Source: Chiridota heheva (lineage: Eukaryota > Echinodermata > Holothuroidea > Apodida > Chiridotidae). From it: a stretch of 64,000 nt of DNA. How positions within the stretch are numbered: the stretch's first letter is position 1; every line of letters starts with the position of its first letter. The position numbers and the translations under genes were made by a program. Of the stretch, positions 46,061-56,700 are shown in pieces. The DNA lies in the NCBI GenBank assembly GCA_020152595.1, contig JAIGNY010002056.1:124001-188000 (forward strand), read 5' to 3'. A model generated the notes under the pieces. It saw only the letters and a list, made by a program, of their open reading frames with translations, ran no database searches and was not told the origin of the DNA.

Positions 46061-46083
46061 AAAGAGTAAATGTTCTTTTCTAG

Positions 46084-46232
46084 AGGCCCACAAGATGCAG
46101 AAATAACAGATGCTGATACAGCTGAAGCTACTGTAACTGGCTTAGTGGCAGGGACGTATGAGTTTAGTCTGACCATCACGGATGGACAAGGAGCTTCGGA
46201 CACAGACACAATGGAAGTTGTGGTCATAAAAG
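46084..46232 (+). CDS. KIAA0319L: KIAA0319L-like exon: PKD4, second half
   Basis: Acceptor 'atgttcttttctag' is in phase 2 and donor 'gtgggt' in phase 1. It reads GPQDAEITDADTAEATVTGL, then VAGTYEFSLTITDGQGASDT and VVVIK. The pattern 'a.v.GL..GtY.F.L.v.D' is the family's PKD4 second half. 149 nt. The polypyrimidine tract comes from the MITE-A right-arm end. Confidence 0.96.
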
Positions 46233-46244
46233 GTGGGTATGTGT

Positions 46245-46740
46245 AGGGTGTGTCTGATGAGGAGTTGGGGTGTACATTTAAGGGTGTATCAGATGGCATG
46301 AAGGGACAGGGGCATGAGACTGACAAAGCTGATGGGGAGGTGGGGTGGGGTGTTCATTAAGAATGTGTCAGATAGCATAGATGCACATGGGGGTATCAGA
46401 TGACATGAATGGACAGGGGCATGAGACTGACGAAGCTGATGGGGAGGTGGGGTAGGGTTTTCATTAACAGGGTGTGTCAGATAGCATAGATACACATGGG
46501 GGTATCAGATGGCATGAATGGACAGGGGCATGAGACTGACAAAGCTGATGGGGAGGTGGGTTGGGGTGTTCATGAACAGGGTGTGTCAGATAGCATAGAT
46601 ACACATGGGGGTATCAGATGGCATGAATGGACAGGGGCGTGAGACAGACAAAGCTGATGTGGAGGTGGGGTGGGGTGTTCATGAACATGGTGTGTCAGAT
46701 AGCATAGATGCACATGTGGGTATCAACCACAATTGCAAGG
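46245..46740 (+). repeat. 109-bp tandem repeat, about 4.5 copies
   Basis: The unit includes 'gtgtgtcagatagcatag', 'tatcagatggcatgaatgga' and 'gagactgacaaagctgatgg'. Its period is exactly 109 bp (46364, 46473, 46582, 46691). The first partial copy starts almost at the donor of the PKD4 exon. 46741-47140 is a G/A-rich stretch with no further feature. Confidence 0.93.
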
Positions 46741-47144
46741 TCTTATCATTTAAGTTGGGTATATGCATATAGTGCAGCTGACAGATGTGAGGGGTATAAT
46801 AATAATATGGGTGCATGAGATAACACTTGGAAGGGGGAGAATAATGTGGTACGATATTGAGGGAGAAAGGTAGGATGGAGGAAGGAGGGATGTCATAAGG
46901 ATGATAGGTGCACTGACATGAAGGAGGGATGGGCCGTGGTATAGCATAATGGAGAAATAATAGGATAGCATATGGAAGAAGAGTGTAAAGGGGCATCATA
47001 CAGGATGAGATAGGAAAAGGTGAATTGTAAAAATATCCTTTTCTGAATTTGTGTGATTTGGGGGATAGGGGAGATCGTAAAGAGGGTGTGTGGATGGAAA
47101 GGGGTATGTGTATGGATGGAAGAGTTTGGAGGGGAAAATAAAAA

Positions 47145-47765
47145 GTGATATGTGGGGTATGGTGTTTTGTTGATAGATTGAGGAACAGGTGGGAGGTCTC
47201 TCAATCTCTCATTCTCCCCTATCCCTTTTCCCAAACACATACTGACATCACACCGCTCAATGTTTCCCAAGTCTGTCACCACTGGCAATCAAATTGGGAC
47301 ACTCATACTGAAAACAAACTCCACAACATTCAGCCTTCCGTTCCCACCAACCTCACCTCCCACCACCTCTCTCGTAAAGACCCACGTCTACATCAATTGT
47401 CTCTGAATAGGTCACACTACCTCACATATTCTTACAGACTCCTTCCCCCCATCCCCTCTTTTTAATAACTGTCACAAGTCCCTTACAGTCAAACACATCC
47501 TCTTCACTAACTCCAGAGCTCCTTCAAGCCATTGCAGAGCTCTTTCTCAAAAACTTCCCAGAAAAAATCATCTCCTTCCTTCACCATACCTGCTACTATG
47601 ATTATATCTAACTATCTTGTCCTAACCTTTTCTAGACTTTACTTACCTATTGCACTCTACCCAACTTCTCCATTCTCTTTTCATCCATGAAATAATCTCT
47701 CAGACACAAATTTACCATCATTGTTGTGGTGCCGTTAAACCTCAACAAACAAAGAAACAAACAGG
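47145..47765 (+). pseudogene. I/Jockey-type LINE, C-terminal and 3' end remnant
   Basis: Translation gives 'WQSNWDTHTENKLHNIQPSV', the segment after RNase H in I-type LINEs (WD....NKLH.IkP). Then come LTYSYRLL and 'CHKSLTVKHIL', the conserved 'LTVkHIL' zinc-finger-like end. It ends in a 'caacaaacaaagaaacaaac' tail after 'gttgtggtgccgttaa'. Stops and shifts are present. 5'-truncated. Confidence 0.8.
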
Positions 47766-48265
47766 TGGGAGGTAGATGGTTTGAGTAAAATAAGAGTTTC
47801 AGTGGGAGGAGGAGGAAGTAGTGAGTCATCAGATTTTAGACATGAAGCAATAGCTTTCCTTAAGAGAAATGGTCCGTCAATCATTCACAGTTAATGCACA
47901 CATCAGCTCAGGCATATGACACACAGCTATTTTATTACCAGTTTGCAAACAAATTTCTTTCATTAAGACACCTAACACGGATGAGTGATTTTAATCACAA
48001 AAGTGCCCTGACTGACATGTGTAGTGTTATACACACACATAACCTTAACTGTGGTGTGCATGGGAATGGTAGATAAACAATCATTGTTTGAAGTGGAAAC
48101 ACAATACACTGAACAGGAAGTTGGGTTGGTAATTGTCATACCTGAGTTTTCAAGATTAACTCGGGTGTCGGGTGCGGGTAGGCTTAAAGAGAAACTTCGG
48201 CATGGAGATATTTGAATTTTATTAAAATGTTCACTCACTGAAGGTGTTTTTGTTTCATTTCATTC
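47766..48265. other. Intron stretch without recognised features
   Basis: No element is recognised. Open frames at 47894-48238 lack splice or similarity support. Confidence 0.5.
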
Positions 48266-48269
48266 GCAG

Positions 48270-48421
48270 AAGTCAACAACCCCCCTGTGGCTATTGCTGG
48301 TTCTGATGTCACTATTATCTTACCAATAAACTACGTTGAATTAGACGGCAGCCAGTCATCAGATGACAAAGGCATTGTGTCGTATGAATGGAGGAGAGCC
48401 CCAGATAGCCCAGCAAGTGGT
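48270..48421 (+). CDS. KIAA0319L: KIAA0319L-like exon: PKD5, first half
   Basis: Acceptor 'tttcattcgcag' is in phase 1 and donor 'gtaagt' in phase 0. It reads EVNNPPVAIAGSDVTIILP, then VELDGSQSSDDKGIVSYEW. The vertebrate PKD5 has the same 'LDGS.SSDDKGIVSY.W' motif. 152 nt. Confidence 0.97.
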
Positions 48422-48631
48422 GTAAGTATACCAAGCCCTAGATTTCCATACTTCTTTTTAGCAGACGGACTTGTGTCATGTCCAAAGACCATTAGCCATT
48501 GACCATGGGGAGGGCAACTATGTGTCTCTATTTGCATATTACTATTATGTGTGTGTTTCTGTATAATATATTTAAACAATGCTTCATTTTTTTTCTAAAA
48601 GATTTTTTTTTTTAAGAATTCTGAATTCTCT

Positions 48632-49450
48632 TTACCTTTACAACAGCCTGATGTACTTTTACCTTTACAACAGCCTAATGTACTTTTACCTTTACAACAG
48701 CCTGATGTACTTTTACCTTTACAACAGCCTGATGTGCTTTTACCTTTACAACAGCCTGATGTACTTTTACCTTTACAACAGCCTAATGTACTTTTACCTT
48801 TACAACAGCCTAATGTACTTTTACCTTTACAACAGCCTGATGTACTTATACCTTTACAACAGCCTGATGTACTTTTACCTTTACAACAGCCTGATGTACT
48901 TTTACCTTTACAACAGCCTGATGTACTTTTACCTTTACAACACCTTGATGTACTTTTACCTTTACAACACCTTGATGTACTTTTACCTTTACAACAGCCT
49001 GATGTACTTTTACCTTTACAACAGCCTGATGTGCTTTTACCTTTACAACAGCCTGATGTACTTTTACCTTTACAACAGCCTAATGTACTTTTACCTTTAC
49101 AACAGCCTAATGTACTTTTACCTTTACAACAGCCTGATGTACTTATACCTTTACAACAGCCTGATGTACTTTTACCTTTACAACAGCCTGATGTACTTTT
49201 ACCTTTACAACACCTTGATGTACTTTTACCTTTACAACACCTTGATGTACTTTTACCTTTACAACAGCCTGATGTACTTTTACCTTTACAACAGCCTGAT
49301 GTACTTTTACCTTTACAACACCTTGATGTACTTTTACCTTTACAACACCTTGATGTACGTTTACCTTTACAACAGCCTGATGTACTTTTACCTTTACAAC
49401 AGTCTGATGTACTTTTACCTTTACAACATTCTGATGTACTTTTACTTCTT
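48632..49450 (+). repeat. 27-bp minisatellite, about 30 copies, with 11-unit higher-order repeat
   Basis: The unit 'cctgatgtacttttaccttt' plus 'acaacag' (27 bp) recurs. Variants are 'cctaatg', 'ccttgatg' and 'gtacttatacc'. The order of variants is repeated with a 297-bp (11-unit) period, for example the 'cttatacc' variant at 48844 and 49141. Because 27 is divisible by 3, three + frames and one minus frame stay open for 800 bp or more, but there is no splice or start context. Confidence 0.95.
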
Positions 49451-49684
49451 GGTTTACCCCCTGTTATAAAATTTCTATTAAGTATTTGCATTGCTCTGAC
49501 CCGTGCATTAAATTCTATTAATGCACGACCATGATTATTTGGTTCATTCCATTTTCAAAACAAGTCATTTTTTTAAATAAAGCTATAAAATATATGTACA
49601 CTTTTCTCTATTTTCATTCTTTTTAGTTGTTTTTTATGCATTTTAAAGAATCTAACACAAAATTTTAAAAAGATTGATGTTTTG

Positions 49685-49838
49685 GCATCGTGTTTATATG
49701 TTTATTTAATGCACAGTTCAAAGGACTGCACTCGTGAATGACCCTCCTAAAGTTAGGCCATTCCACTCGTGCCGAAGTCCTTTACCCCATGCATTAAATA
49801 CGCATATAAACACTCCGCTTCTACATTAATCTTTCATT
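49685..49838. mobile_element. Second copy of foldback element F5
   Basis: Arms 'gtgtttatatgtttatttaa' and 'attaaatacgcatataaaca' pair around a centre with 'actcgtgaatgacc'. It is related to 35135-35290. A further partial hairpin ('cgtgcattaaattc' / 'attaatgcacg') lies at 49500-49530. Confidence 0.7.
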
Positions 49839-50110
49839 AATAAGGCCATTGCAAACCAAACATGGCACTGAGAGTAATTGTTAAAGGCAAATAGAACAAA
49901 GCAAAGAAAAAGACACATTTTGACCCCTTGTTATTGTAGACGAGGCGTCGCCGTATGGCCTTCCAGGTGATTAATGAAATTTGATTCATAGAACATTTAT
50001 ACGCCCACTACAGGAATATCCATACCACAGCATAAAATTGTGCCCCACTATTAAAAGCAAATTTCTCCATGGCTTTAACAAAATTGCATGCTGTAACTTT
50101 TCCATTATCA
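49838..50110. mobile_element. MITE-2 remnant
   Basis: 'aaggccattgcaaaccaaac', 'gacacattttgaccccttgt' and 'gaacatttatacgcccacta' follow the MITE-2 order seen at 5281-5652. The right end is replaced by the LINE fragment at 50110. Confidence 0.65.
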
Positions 50111-50490
50111 TCGAGAAGCCTCAGACCTTGCGTTTCTGCAAAATTTCCTTAAGTTTTCCATTATCAACAAGAAGCCTCAGACCTTGTGTTTCTGCCAAAG
50201 TCCTTCCTGTCCACTCACCAATGTTGTCAAGCCAACATTTATGTTGTCTTCCTCTGCATCTCTTTCCTTGAACTGTTCCCTGGAGGATGGTTTTGGCTAA
50301 ACCGTTGGACCTCACAACATGTCCATAGCACATCAGCTTTCTTCTCTTTATTTGTGTAAGAAGATCTTCAAAGGGGCCAATACGGTTGCTTAATGCTCTT
50401 GCAGACTTAATCATTTGTGATGTGGTCTGTGTGTGTGATACCCAAGACCTTGCGGTAGTACCTCATCTCTACAACACTGAGTTCTATAGA
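50111..50490 (-). pseudogene. LINE reverse transcriptase C-terminal fragment
   Basis: The minus strand reads RIGPFEDLLTQIKRRKL, then YGHVVRSNGLAKTILQGTVQ and GKRCRGRQHKCWLDNIGEW. The 'R..l.w.GHV.R......ki..G...G.R.rGRq...W.D.i' pattern is the C-terminus of non-LTR retrotransposon polymerases. Only the final ~100 residues remain, and nothing else of the element is present. It is in the intron splitting PKD5, opposite to the host gene. Confidence 0.85.
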
Positions 50491-50600
50491 TAGCACTGTT
50501 GGTTATTTTGATATAAAAGGCACTATATAAGACCTTTGCTATCAAAATGTTGACTATTTTGCAATCACCGCATTATATCTCTTAATTGCTGTTTTTGCAG

Positions 50601-50739
50601 GAATTTGTAGACAAATCTCATCACACCTCCATCTTGAAAGTGGTTCATCTGGTGCAAGGAGCATATCGCTTCACGCTGAACGTCACTGATGCCAAGGGAC
50701 TGTCAAAAGAGGACTCTGTGAATGTGTTTGTTAAACCAG
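50601..50739 (+). CDS. KIAA0319L: KIAA0319L-like exon: PKD5, second half
   Basis: Acceptor 'gctgtttttgcag' is in phase 0 and donor 'gtatgt' in phase 1. It reads EFVDKSHHTSILKVVHLVQ, then GAYRFTLNVTDAKGLSKEDS and VFVKP. A 'v.G.Y.F.L.VtDAkG' motif closes the fifth PKD domain; sequon NVT. 139 nt. Confidence 0.96.
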
Positions 50740-51228
50740 GTATGTAGAAAATTACCTTTAGTCAGAATACCTTGTAAAATAGTAGTGTTTATAAGAGGCA
50801 GGGGGCAGACTGAAATAAGGAAATTATTACCATAAAATTCACCTAAATTTCCCCAAAACTAGCTAAAATTCTCGGAACTAATGAAATTTCTTGTAAATTT
50901 AAAGGTATTTCCAGATTAGCAGCAACTTTCGACAGAAAATAGATTTACCAGTGCATTGCTTCCACTTGTCACCAGAATATTTTTGTTTTTGTTCCCCCTT
51001 CTTCTTCTCTTTGAGGTGACACTTCCCACATCCCTGGTGTTCAAGGTTTACTAGATTCCGTCAATGGTCAAGCAGTGAAATTACTGTGGGAGGTCTTTCC
51101 TGTAAAATTCTTGGCTTCACTGGAGTTTTCCCCAATTAATTCAGGCTTTTGTAATTTCCTGAAAACATGTTTGCATGTTAAAATGCACATTATTTTCCTT
51201 CTAGCATTGATATTCTCTTTGCTCATAG

Positions 51229-51299
51229 ATCCACATCAACTGGACCTTGTGGAGCTGGTCTTTGATGTAAATGTGTCTGCTTTCAAGGAAAAAGATAAG
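51229..51299 (+). CDS. KIAA0319L: KIAA0319L-like exon: post-PKD region 1
   Basis: Acceptor 'tctttgctcatag' is in phase 1 and donor 'gtaggg' in phase 0. It reads DPHQLDLVELVFDVNVSAF, then KEKDK. This matches the family's segment right after PKD5 ('DP....LVE..LD.NVS'). Sequon NVS. 71 nt. Confidence 0.93.
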
Positions 51300-52090
51300 G
51301 TAGGGATGTTAACTGTTAGTGAATAAATGATTAGAAATCAATCTGGTGTATCTCCAAATCCAGCACATAGGAAGTGATGCTTTGCAAGAAATAAAGACTA
51401 CAGCTAAAACTTTGAAACATATTTTGGAATATTGTAGTTTTTCTTAAAGGTTATGTAGAAATATAAGGTAGAGATTTATAGCATTAATGCTGATTAGAAA
51501 TACATCTGATATAGTTCTAAATCTAGCAATATCATTATAATTTTAAGTGGTGCAGCATATTTTGCCCAAATCTTTTTCAGTCTTTACCATACACCCTATG
51601 AAATTCTAGCAGGAATAAACTTTCCCATCATTGATAGCATACAATTCACAGGATTAAGTAAAGATTTTGAGCTATCCGCCCAGACACAAATTAAGCCTAA
51701 ATTAGAATATTGATATTAGATTTATATCAGCTGTAAGGATGTTTCAGCTGACGTCATGAGGTCACATGACTTTGTTTACATCACCATTTTGTAGGACGGA
51801 CTGTTGTCTGCTGTACACTTACATACATTTGCATGTTGTTACTGTATGTAAGATTACTTTTGTAAGTAGTATGCCGGAATCTTGCTGTGCCGTACGTTGC
51901 TTGCACTAACTATTAAACGTGTTTAGAATCCACTGATTAAGATTATTTAAAGTACTTGGTAATTTTTTTCTTGAACAAAAGCAATTTATATTAAAAAATT
52001 ATTTCATCTGGCCAGTTCATTTTATCCAGCACATGTTTATATGCCCAGCATGTGTTTTACATGCCCAGTGCATGTTTTCATCACCAGCGC
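51300..52090 (+). other. Intron stretch
   Basis: AT-rich. It shares weak landmarks ('tcccatcat', 'aggaataaactttcccatca') with 3660-3690, suggesting an old repeat fragment near 51535-51630. No exon is seen. Confidence 0.45.
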
Positions 52091-52092
52091 AT

Positions 52093-52556
52093 GCTAGCGT
52101 GTGTTTAGATTGAGTCTTGTTTGTTTTAGGTGTTATGTGACTAAGTTGTGTGAAAATCAGAAGCTTGAAATACTCAAAGCGCAAATCCCTGCCCTGCTTT
52201 AATGGCTCCCACTTGAGTTAAGAGTCATGTGATGAAATCCCTCTATAACTGAAAAGCTGCAAATGTCTTTTTCAGAATTCAAAAAGCTGATCTTGTCAGA
52301 GTTTAAAACACTTTCAACCAATAAGGGTGTTTCAGCGCGTGTTTTAGACCGAGTCTGTTTGTTTAAGGTGTGATGTTACTTAGCTGTGTGAAGATCAGAC
52401 GCATGAAATACTCATTACACAAAGTTCTGCCCTGCAAAATGGCTCCCAGTTGAGTTACGAGTCACGTGAGGAAATCCCTCTATAACTGAAAAGCTGCAAA
52501 TGTCTTTTTAGAATTCAAAATGATCTTCTCAGAGTTGAAAACACTTTCAACCAATA
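52093..52556 (+). repeat. Tandem duplication of ~240 bp
   Basis: Two diverged copies occur: 'gagtcttgtttgttttaggt', 'atggctcccacttgagtta', 'atccctctataactgaaaag' and 'aacactttcaaccaata' all recur in the same order about 240 bp later. Confidence 0.85.
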
Positions 52557-52630
52557 TAGAAATTGTTACATTTTTCTATAGACCTTTAAATCTTGTGTAG
52601 TCTTTCCTGGCAATTACTGATGTTATTGTC

Positions 52631-53198
52631 TTTAGAGGATTAGTTCAGGGGTCAAGCAAGTCTATCTTATATAATAGAGGACTTCAAAAGAAACAAAATG
52701 GTGAAGAAAGCATTCAAAAATCTTATTCCATTAAGGAGATATTGAAGTTGAAAGTTTGGTATCTGTGTAGAAACAACTGAAATCAGACTAGTTGTGATGT
52801 CATAGCCTCAGATTCCCAAAGTCTTTATGTATTCTATCATATTTTGTCCTGTGATTCTGTGGCTTAAAAACCATGGATTATGTCAAAAAAGTAGTAAACC
52901 TGAATCTATGAAGATATTTAAAATATACCACCTGAAGAAAGTTTTACGATAAATAATTCAAATTGTAAAAAAATCAAATAAACTTTCTTTAAAATACGTA
53001 CAGACTTTGAGGAATCTAAGGCTGTGACATTATAACTAGTCTGATTTCAGTCGTTTTTACAGAAATGATACCAAACTTTAAACTTGAATATCTCCTTAAC
53101 GGAAAAAGATTTTTGAATGCTCTTTTTACCATTTTGTTTCTTTTGAAGTCCTATTTCATGTAAGATGGACATGCCTGACCACTAATCTAATCCTTTAA
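52631..53198. mobile_element. MITE-A, best full-length copy (568 bp)
   Basis: The left arm ('gaggattagttcaggggtca' on) is the inverted complement of the right arm ('taatctaatccttt') over about 200 bp, covering 'aacaaaatggtgaagaaagc', 'gttaaggagata(t)t' and 'gaaatcagactagttgtgat'. There is no open frame. It is a pure-palindrome version, unlike 20405-20965, which has different half types. It ends 135 bp before the next exon. Confidence 0.9.
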
Positions 53199-53333
53199 GT
53201 AAGAAGACTAAATGTGTTTACTTTTTATTTTATTTATAAACATTCTTCTTGATATTGGTAATATGCAAAACAATTTTAACTGTCCTGAATTGGCCAGAAA
53301 AATGCATTTTTCTGTAAACTATTTTTTTTTTAG

Positions 53334-53422
53334 AGGCAAATACTACTTCCCTTAGAAGTTCTACTTGGTGTTGGAGACCAAGATATTATTCTACAGGAAA
53401 TTACCCATGCTACATCAGGCAG
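53334..53422 (+). CDS. KIAA0319L: KIAA0319L-like exon: post-PKD region 2
   Basis: The acceptor 'attttttttttag' is in phase 0 and the donor 'gtgaga' in phase 2. It reads RQILLPLEVLLGVGDQDIIL, then QEITHATSG. It fits the family's 'rQi.vLLGV.d.Di..q.i'. 89 nt. Confidence 0.92.
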
Positions 53423-54430
53423 GTGAGAAGCACCCCATGGTAACGTTGCTCATGTAGATCCATTATTTACGCTGCTTGTGCAGATACATGTAGTTTGTGT
53501 ACTGCATTAGAAGTACTACTTGTTGAAGTTTTCCACATAATGGACATTATTTTACATTCTATAGATGCATTCTATAATTGTGTTAAGACTTGCCACAAAC
53601 ATAAATGCTGTTGAATTGCTTTCTTCCTTCCCTTTCTGACGATTGCCCTGGTGGGTCTTCTTCATTCACCAGTTCTTCACAACTGGTTCATCAAATGGCT
53701 GTGTACATCTCTTTATAACTCTAGTCTATTTCCAACCAACATCATTTCTTTAATACTTTGACCAATCAACTGCGGGGAAATTTTCCTTTGATACCCAACA
53801 AATCAGAAGCAGTTGGAAAGGAAAAAATTGCAAGCAACAATGCGCAGGCATATTATTATACACCTTCGTGTATAACGCATGTATGATACGTGCATTTAAA
53901 ACATTCATTCATACCATTTGTCTAATACCGTGAGTGAATTGTGCAGATGGCCAAACTTCCCCCAATGTTTGATTGTACGATAAAATTCCCCTAGTATACG
54001 ATTGGTCCATAAGGCCGGACACTTTAATTTTGGCCATGTAACATTATTTAAATTAGTTTCCAGAAATGACCTGATTCATATTTTAAAAGTTTTATATATA
54101 GCTACGGAGAAAGGTGTTTGAAATACCTAATCTATCTAACCATCTCTGACGATTGCAAAGCTTTCATTCCGTGGGAGTCCCAACAACATAGAGCCTGGCG
54201 TACATCTCCCTCTCCCCGCCCCCTATTTCTTCTTTGAATTTTTGTAGGCGTTTTCAGTTTTCGTTAACTTGCCTGTACTGTGTTTAACTTGTCATTATTT
54301 TCTGATGAGATCACAACTATTTCTGCAAACAAGGTTTGCAATTGGTTTTCTAACCTTGTATTTCATCCAGAATATTTTCTGTCATTATGCATTAAAAGTA
54401 TTTTCAGTAGATACATTGAAAATTGTATTC
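53423..54430 (+). other. Intron with one old repeat (R6) at 53755-53915
   Basis: 'gaccaatcaactgcggg', 'acaaatcagaagcagttgga', 'gcaagcaacaatgcgca' and 'gtgtataacgca' are shared in order with 58935-59085. Otherwise nothing is recognised. Confidence 0.55.
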
Positions 54431-54435
54431 AACTG

Positions 54436-54664
54436 GTAGCTATCGTGTCACCCCTGGTAAATTGTAATCAACGGCTAGCTATCGTGTCACCCCTGGTAAA
54501 TTGTAATCAATGGGTAGCTATCGTGTCACCCCTGGTAAATGGTAATCAACGGGTAGCTATCGTGTCACCCCTGGTAAATGGTAATCAACGGGTAGCTATC
54601 GTGTCACCCTTGGTAAATGGTAATCAACAGGTAGCTATCGTGTCACCCCTGGTAAATGGTAGAC
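54436..54664 (+). repeat. 39-bp tandem repeat, about 5.8 copies
   Basis: The unit 'gtagctatcgtgtcacccct' plus 'ggtaaatggtaatcaacgg' repeats with only a few changes, giving an open frame (LVNGNQRVAIVSP) in one + frame (54280-54765). It lies 180 bp before the next exon and has no splice context. Confidence 0.93.
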
Positions 54665-54844
54665 TTGAATTTCTAAGTCAGAATATTGTAGACGAAACAT
54701 GTGACAGCTTTAACATACGGTTTATGAGAACTGTTTTCATAATTCTGATTCTCTTACGTGTCTAAACATGATAGGCAAGTATGATCAGTAAGTTTTACCA
54801 TTATTCCGTCTGGTTGTATTCTTTAAATATTTTTATATCCACAG

Positions 54845-54981
54845 ATTAATCGTCATCTTCTATGCCTTGAATGCAACTAGCCACACAGCGTTGCCAGGGG
54901 TGACAGTACTCAAGAAGTTAAAAAGCAAAGAAGAAAAAGAACAAACTTTTGTTTATCCTCTTGTATATTATGACACAGTCG
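54845..54981 (+). CDS. KIAA0319L: KIAA0319L-like exon: post-PKD region 3
   Basis: Acceptor 'tatatccacag' is in phase 2 and donor 'gtaaga' in phase 1. It reads LIVIFYALNATSHTALPG, then VTVLKKLKSKEEKEQTF and VYPLVYYDTV. It fits the family's 'vFfv........G..va..LK..L...k..fl' segment before the Cys-rich module. Sequon NAT. 137 nt. Confidence 0.85.
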
Positions 54982-55738
54982 GTAAGAAAAGTAGCTTTCA
55001 AATTAATTGTAAGAATCCTGCGGGTAAAATCCTTGATGCAATATTAGACCCATATATGACTGGTGCTTATCCCTGGTGCTTTCCAGGTGTAAATGGATGG
55101 GGGCAGTGGTGACAATTTCTTTAAACAATAGGGGGAATGAACCCACTCTGGTGTAGCATATGCCATATAGAAGGCTTTAGGGGGGACATAATAATATTTT
55201 ATTCCCCCAAGCAAATTATTGGGGGACATGTCCCTCTGAGATTGCCACCAATAGATAGGGGCCATAACTTACCATCAATAGGACTCTCATCCATTGCATG
55301 CTAAGCTTTTTACAATGGTGGTACTCCTCTTATCTGTGTGGGCTGAAGTAATTGGAATGAAGTATTTTGTTTAGCGTTGTAACACTGGTGTTATGCCCCC
55401 AACTTTTAACAAATTATTTCAGTCAATACCTAGCCCCAGACCACATTGCTCATGCAATAGTTAGCTATGTGTACAGTTTAATTGGTTTTGACTACAGTGC
55501 CCCTCCCCCTCCACACACACACACATATACACTTCCACACACACATATACACTTCCACACATATACACTTCTACACTCATACCTACATTCCACTGCCCCT
55601 GCTAGTATTATATATTTCCAGTTTGTGCAACGGCATAAAATAGATAAGCATTCATTACAGGCATGAAATCATACTTATGAATATTCATGTTGTATCATAA
55701 AGAGGTCTGAAATCCTACCCGGAACTTTCTTTCAACAG
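54982..55738 (+). other. Intron; CA-rich run at 55512-55570
   Basis: Apart from a (CA)n/'cacatatacacttc' run, nothing is recognised. Confidence 0.55.
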
Positions 55739-55861
55739 TTTGCCAGAAAAATTGCTCCAACCATGGGACGTGTCATAAGTATACAAAGGAGTGTATGTGC
55801 GAAACTTTTTGGATGGAGAACTTTTTTAGGAGAAATTTAGGAGATGGAGAAAGCAATTGTG
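55739..55861 (+). CDS. KIAA0319L: KIAA0319L-like exon: Cys-rich EGF-like module
   Basis: Acceptor 'actttctttcaacag' is in phase 1 and donor 'gtaagc' in phase 1. It reads CQKNCSNHGTCHKYTKECMC, then ETFWMENFFRRNLGDGESNC. The six-cysteine pattern with 'NHG.C' and the diagnostic 'FWMENF' followed by GDGeSNC is a hallmark of KIAA0319/KIAA0319L just outside the membrane. Sequon NCS. A symmetric phase 1-1 exon of 123 nt. Confidence 0.97.
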
Positions 55862-55879
55862 GTAAGCGATTATGCTATT

Positions 55880-56222
55880 TTGCTTGCCCCCTGTACAACC
55901 TTCCCAGAGCTTCCCTCGCTCCCCACAACTCAATTGCTGAGTTCTTCCAGAAAAATCCTCCGGATAAAATAATCTCCTTCCTTCATCATGCATCCCTCTA
56001 CAACCATATTTAATTCTCCTCTTCCACCCCCTCTCTACTTTGTTTTTGTTTTACCCATGCACCTCCTCTCTCGATCACAGCTTTCTGGCTTTTGTTCTTG
56101 AATTTCTCTCATTCTTTCTCCCCCTGGTTTCTTTCCTTTCTACCTCTAAAATGATCTGCCTCTCAGGCACAATTTGACCTTCGTTGTCGTGGTGCCGTTA
56201 AGACCTCATCAAACAAACAAAC
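55880..56222 (+). mobile_element. I-type LINE 3' end (non-coding tail)
   Basis: 'ttgccccctgtacaacc', 'ttcttccagaaaaatcctcc', 'gataaaataatctccttcct', 'tcgttgtcgtggtgccgtta' and the (caaa)n tail at 56209-56225 match the order at 47517-47765. This is a second copy of the same LINE family 3' end, beginning 19 bp after an exon donor. Confidence 0.8.
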
Positions 56223-56569
56223 AAACATTTATGATGTTGTGAATGGGTGGTATCCTAAATTACAGTGACTGTGATGTCCTTGTTGCAAGCTGACTGTGTA
56301 ATAAAATTGATAGATTGCAGAAACTCTTTCCAAAACTTCTAAAAAAAATGGTCATTTAAGAGGGAAACAAGAAGTAGTACCACCAGACTTCCCGTTCTAC
56401 TCGGAAAGTGATATATTTCCCCACAAACAGGGAGGTATTGAAGTCTAACCTTAACCTGTTAGGGTGATGAGGTTCTGCCTGAAAACCTCCCTGTATGTTG
56501 GGCAGTTAATCACTTTCTGTTCCACTCGTATATTACTACATGATATCATCCTGCCGAGACCAAGTTAAA

Positions 56570-56700
56570 GGATTAGTTCCGTGGTCAGGCAAGTTTATCT
56601 TATATGAAAGAGTTGGTGCAGTGGATCTTGTGGTGCACGCAAGCGCACCAAGTTCGAGTCCCACCGCGACTGGCGTTATAATTTTTCTGCTGCACTTTTC
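56570..56700. mobile_element. MITE-A left arm broken by a short tRNA-like SINE head
   Basis: 'aaaggattagttccgtggtc' and 'aagtttatcttatatgaaag' are the MITE-A left arm, cut at about 56612. The insert starts 'agttggtgcagtggatcttg' and has the B-box-like 'agttcgagtcccacc', so it is a tRNA-derived head without clear body. The rest of MITE-A is not found after it. 56223-56569 has nothing recognised. Confidence 0.65.

Noticed and set aside
48579-49534. Overlapping 266-298-residue frames on both strands
   Set aside because: They are read-throughs of the 27-bp minisatellite inside the PKD5 intron; three + frames and one minus frame are open together, typical of a repeat and not of a gene.
54280-54765. 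161-residue open frame with LVNGNQRVAIVSP repeats
   Set aside because: 39-bp tandem repeat (13 codons); lies in an intron between two well-supported exons with no in-phase splice sites.
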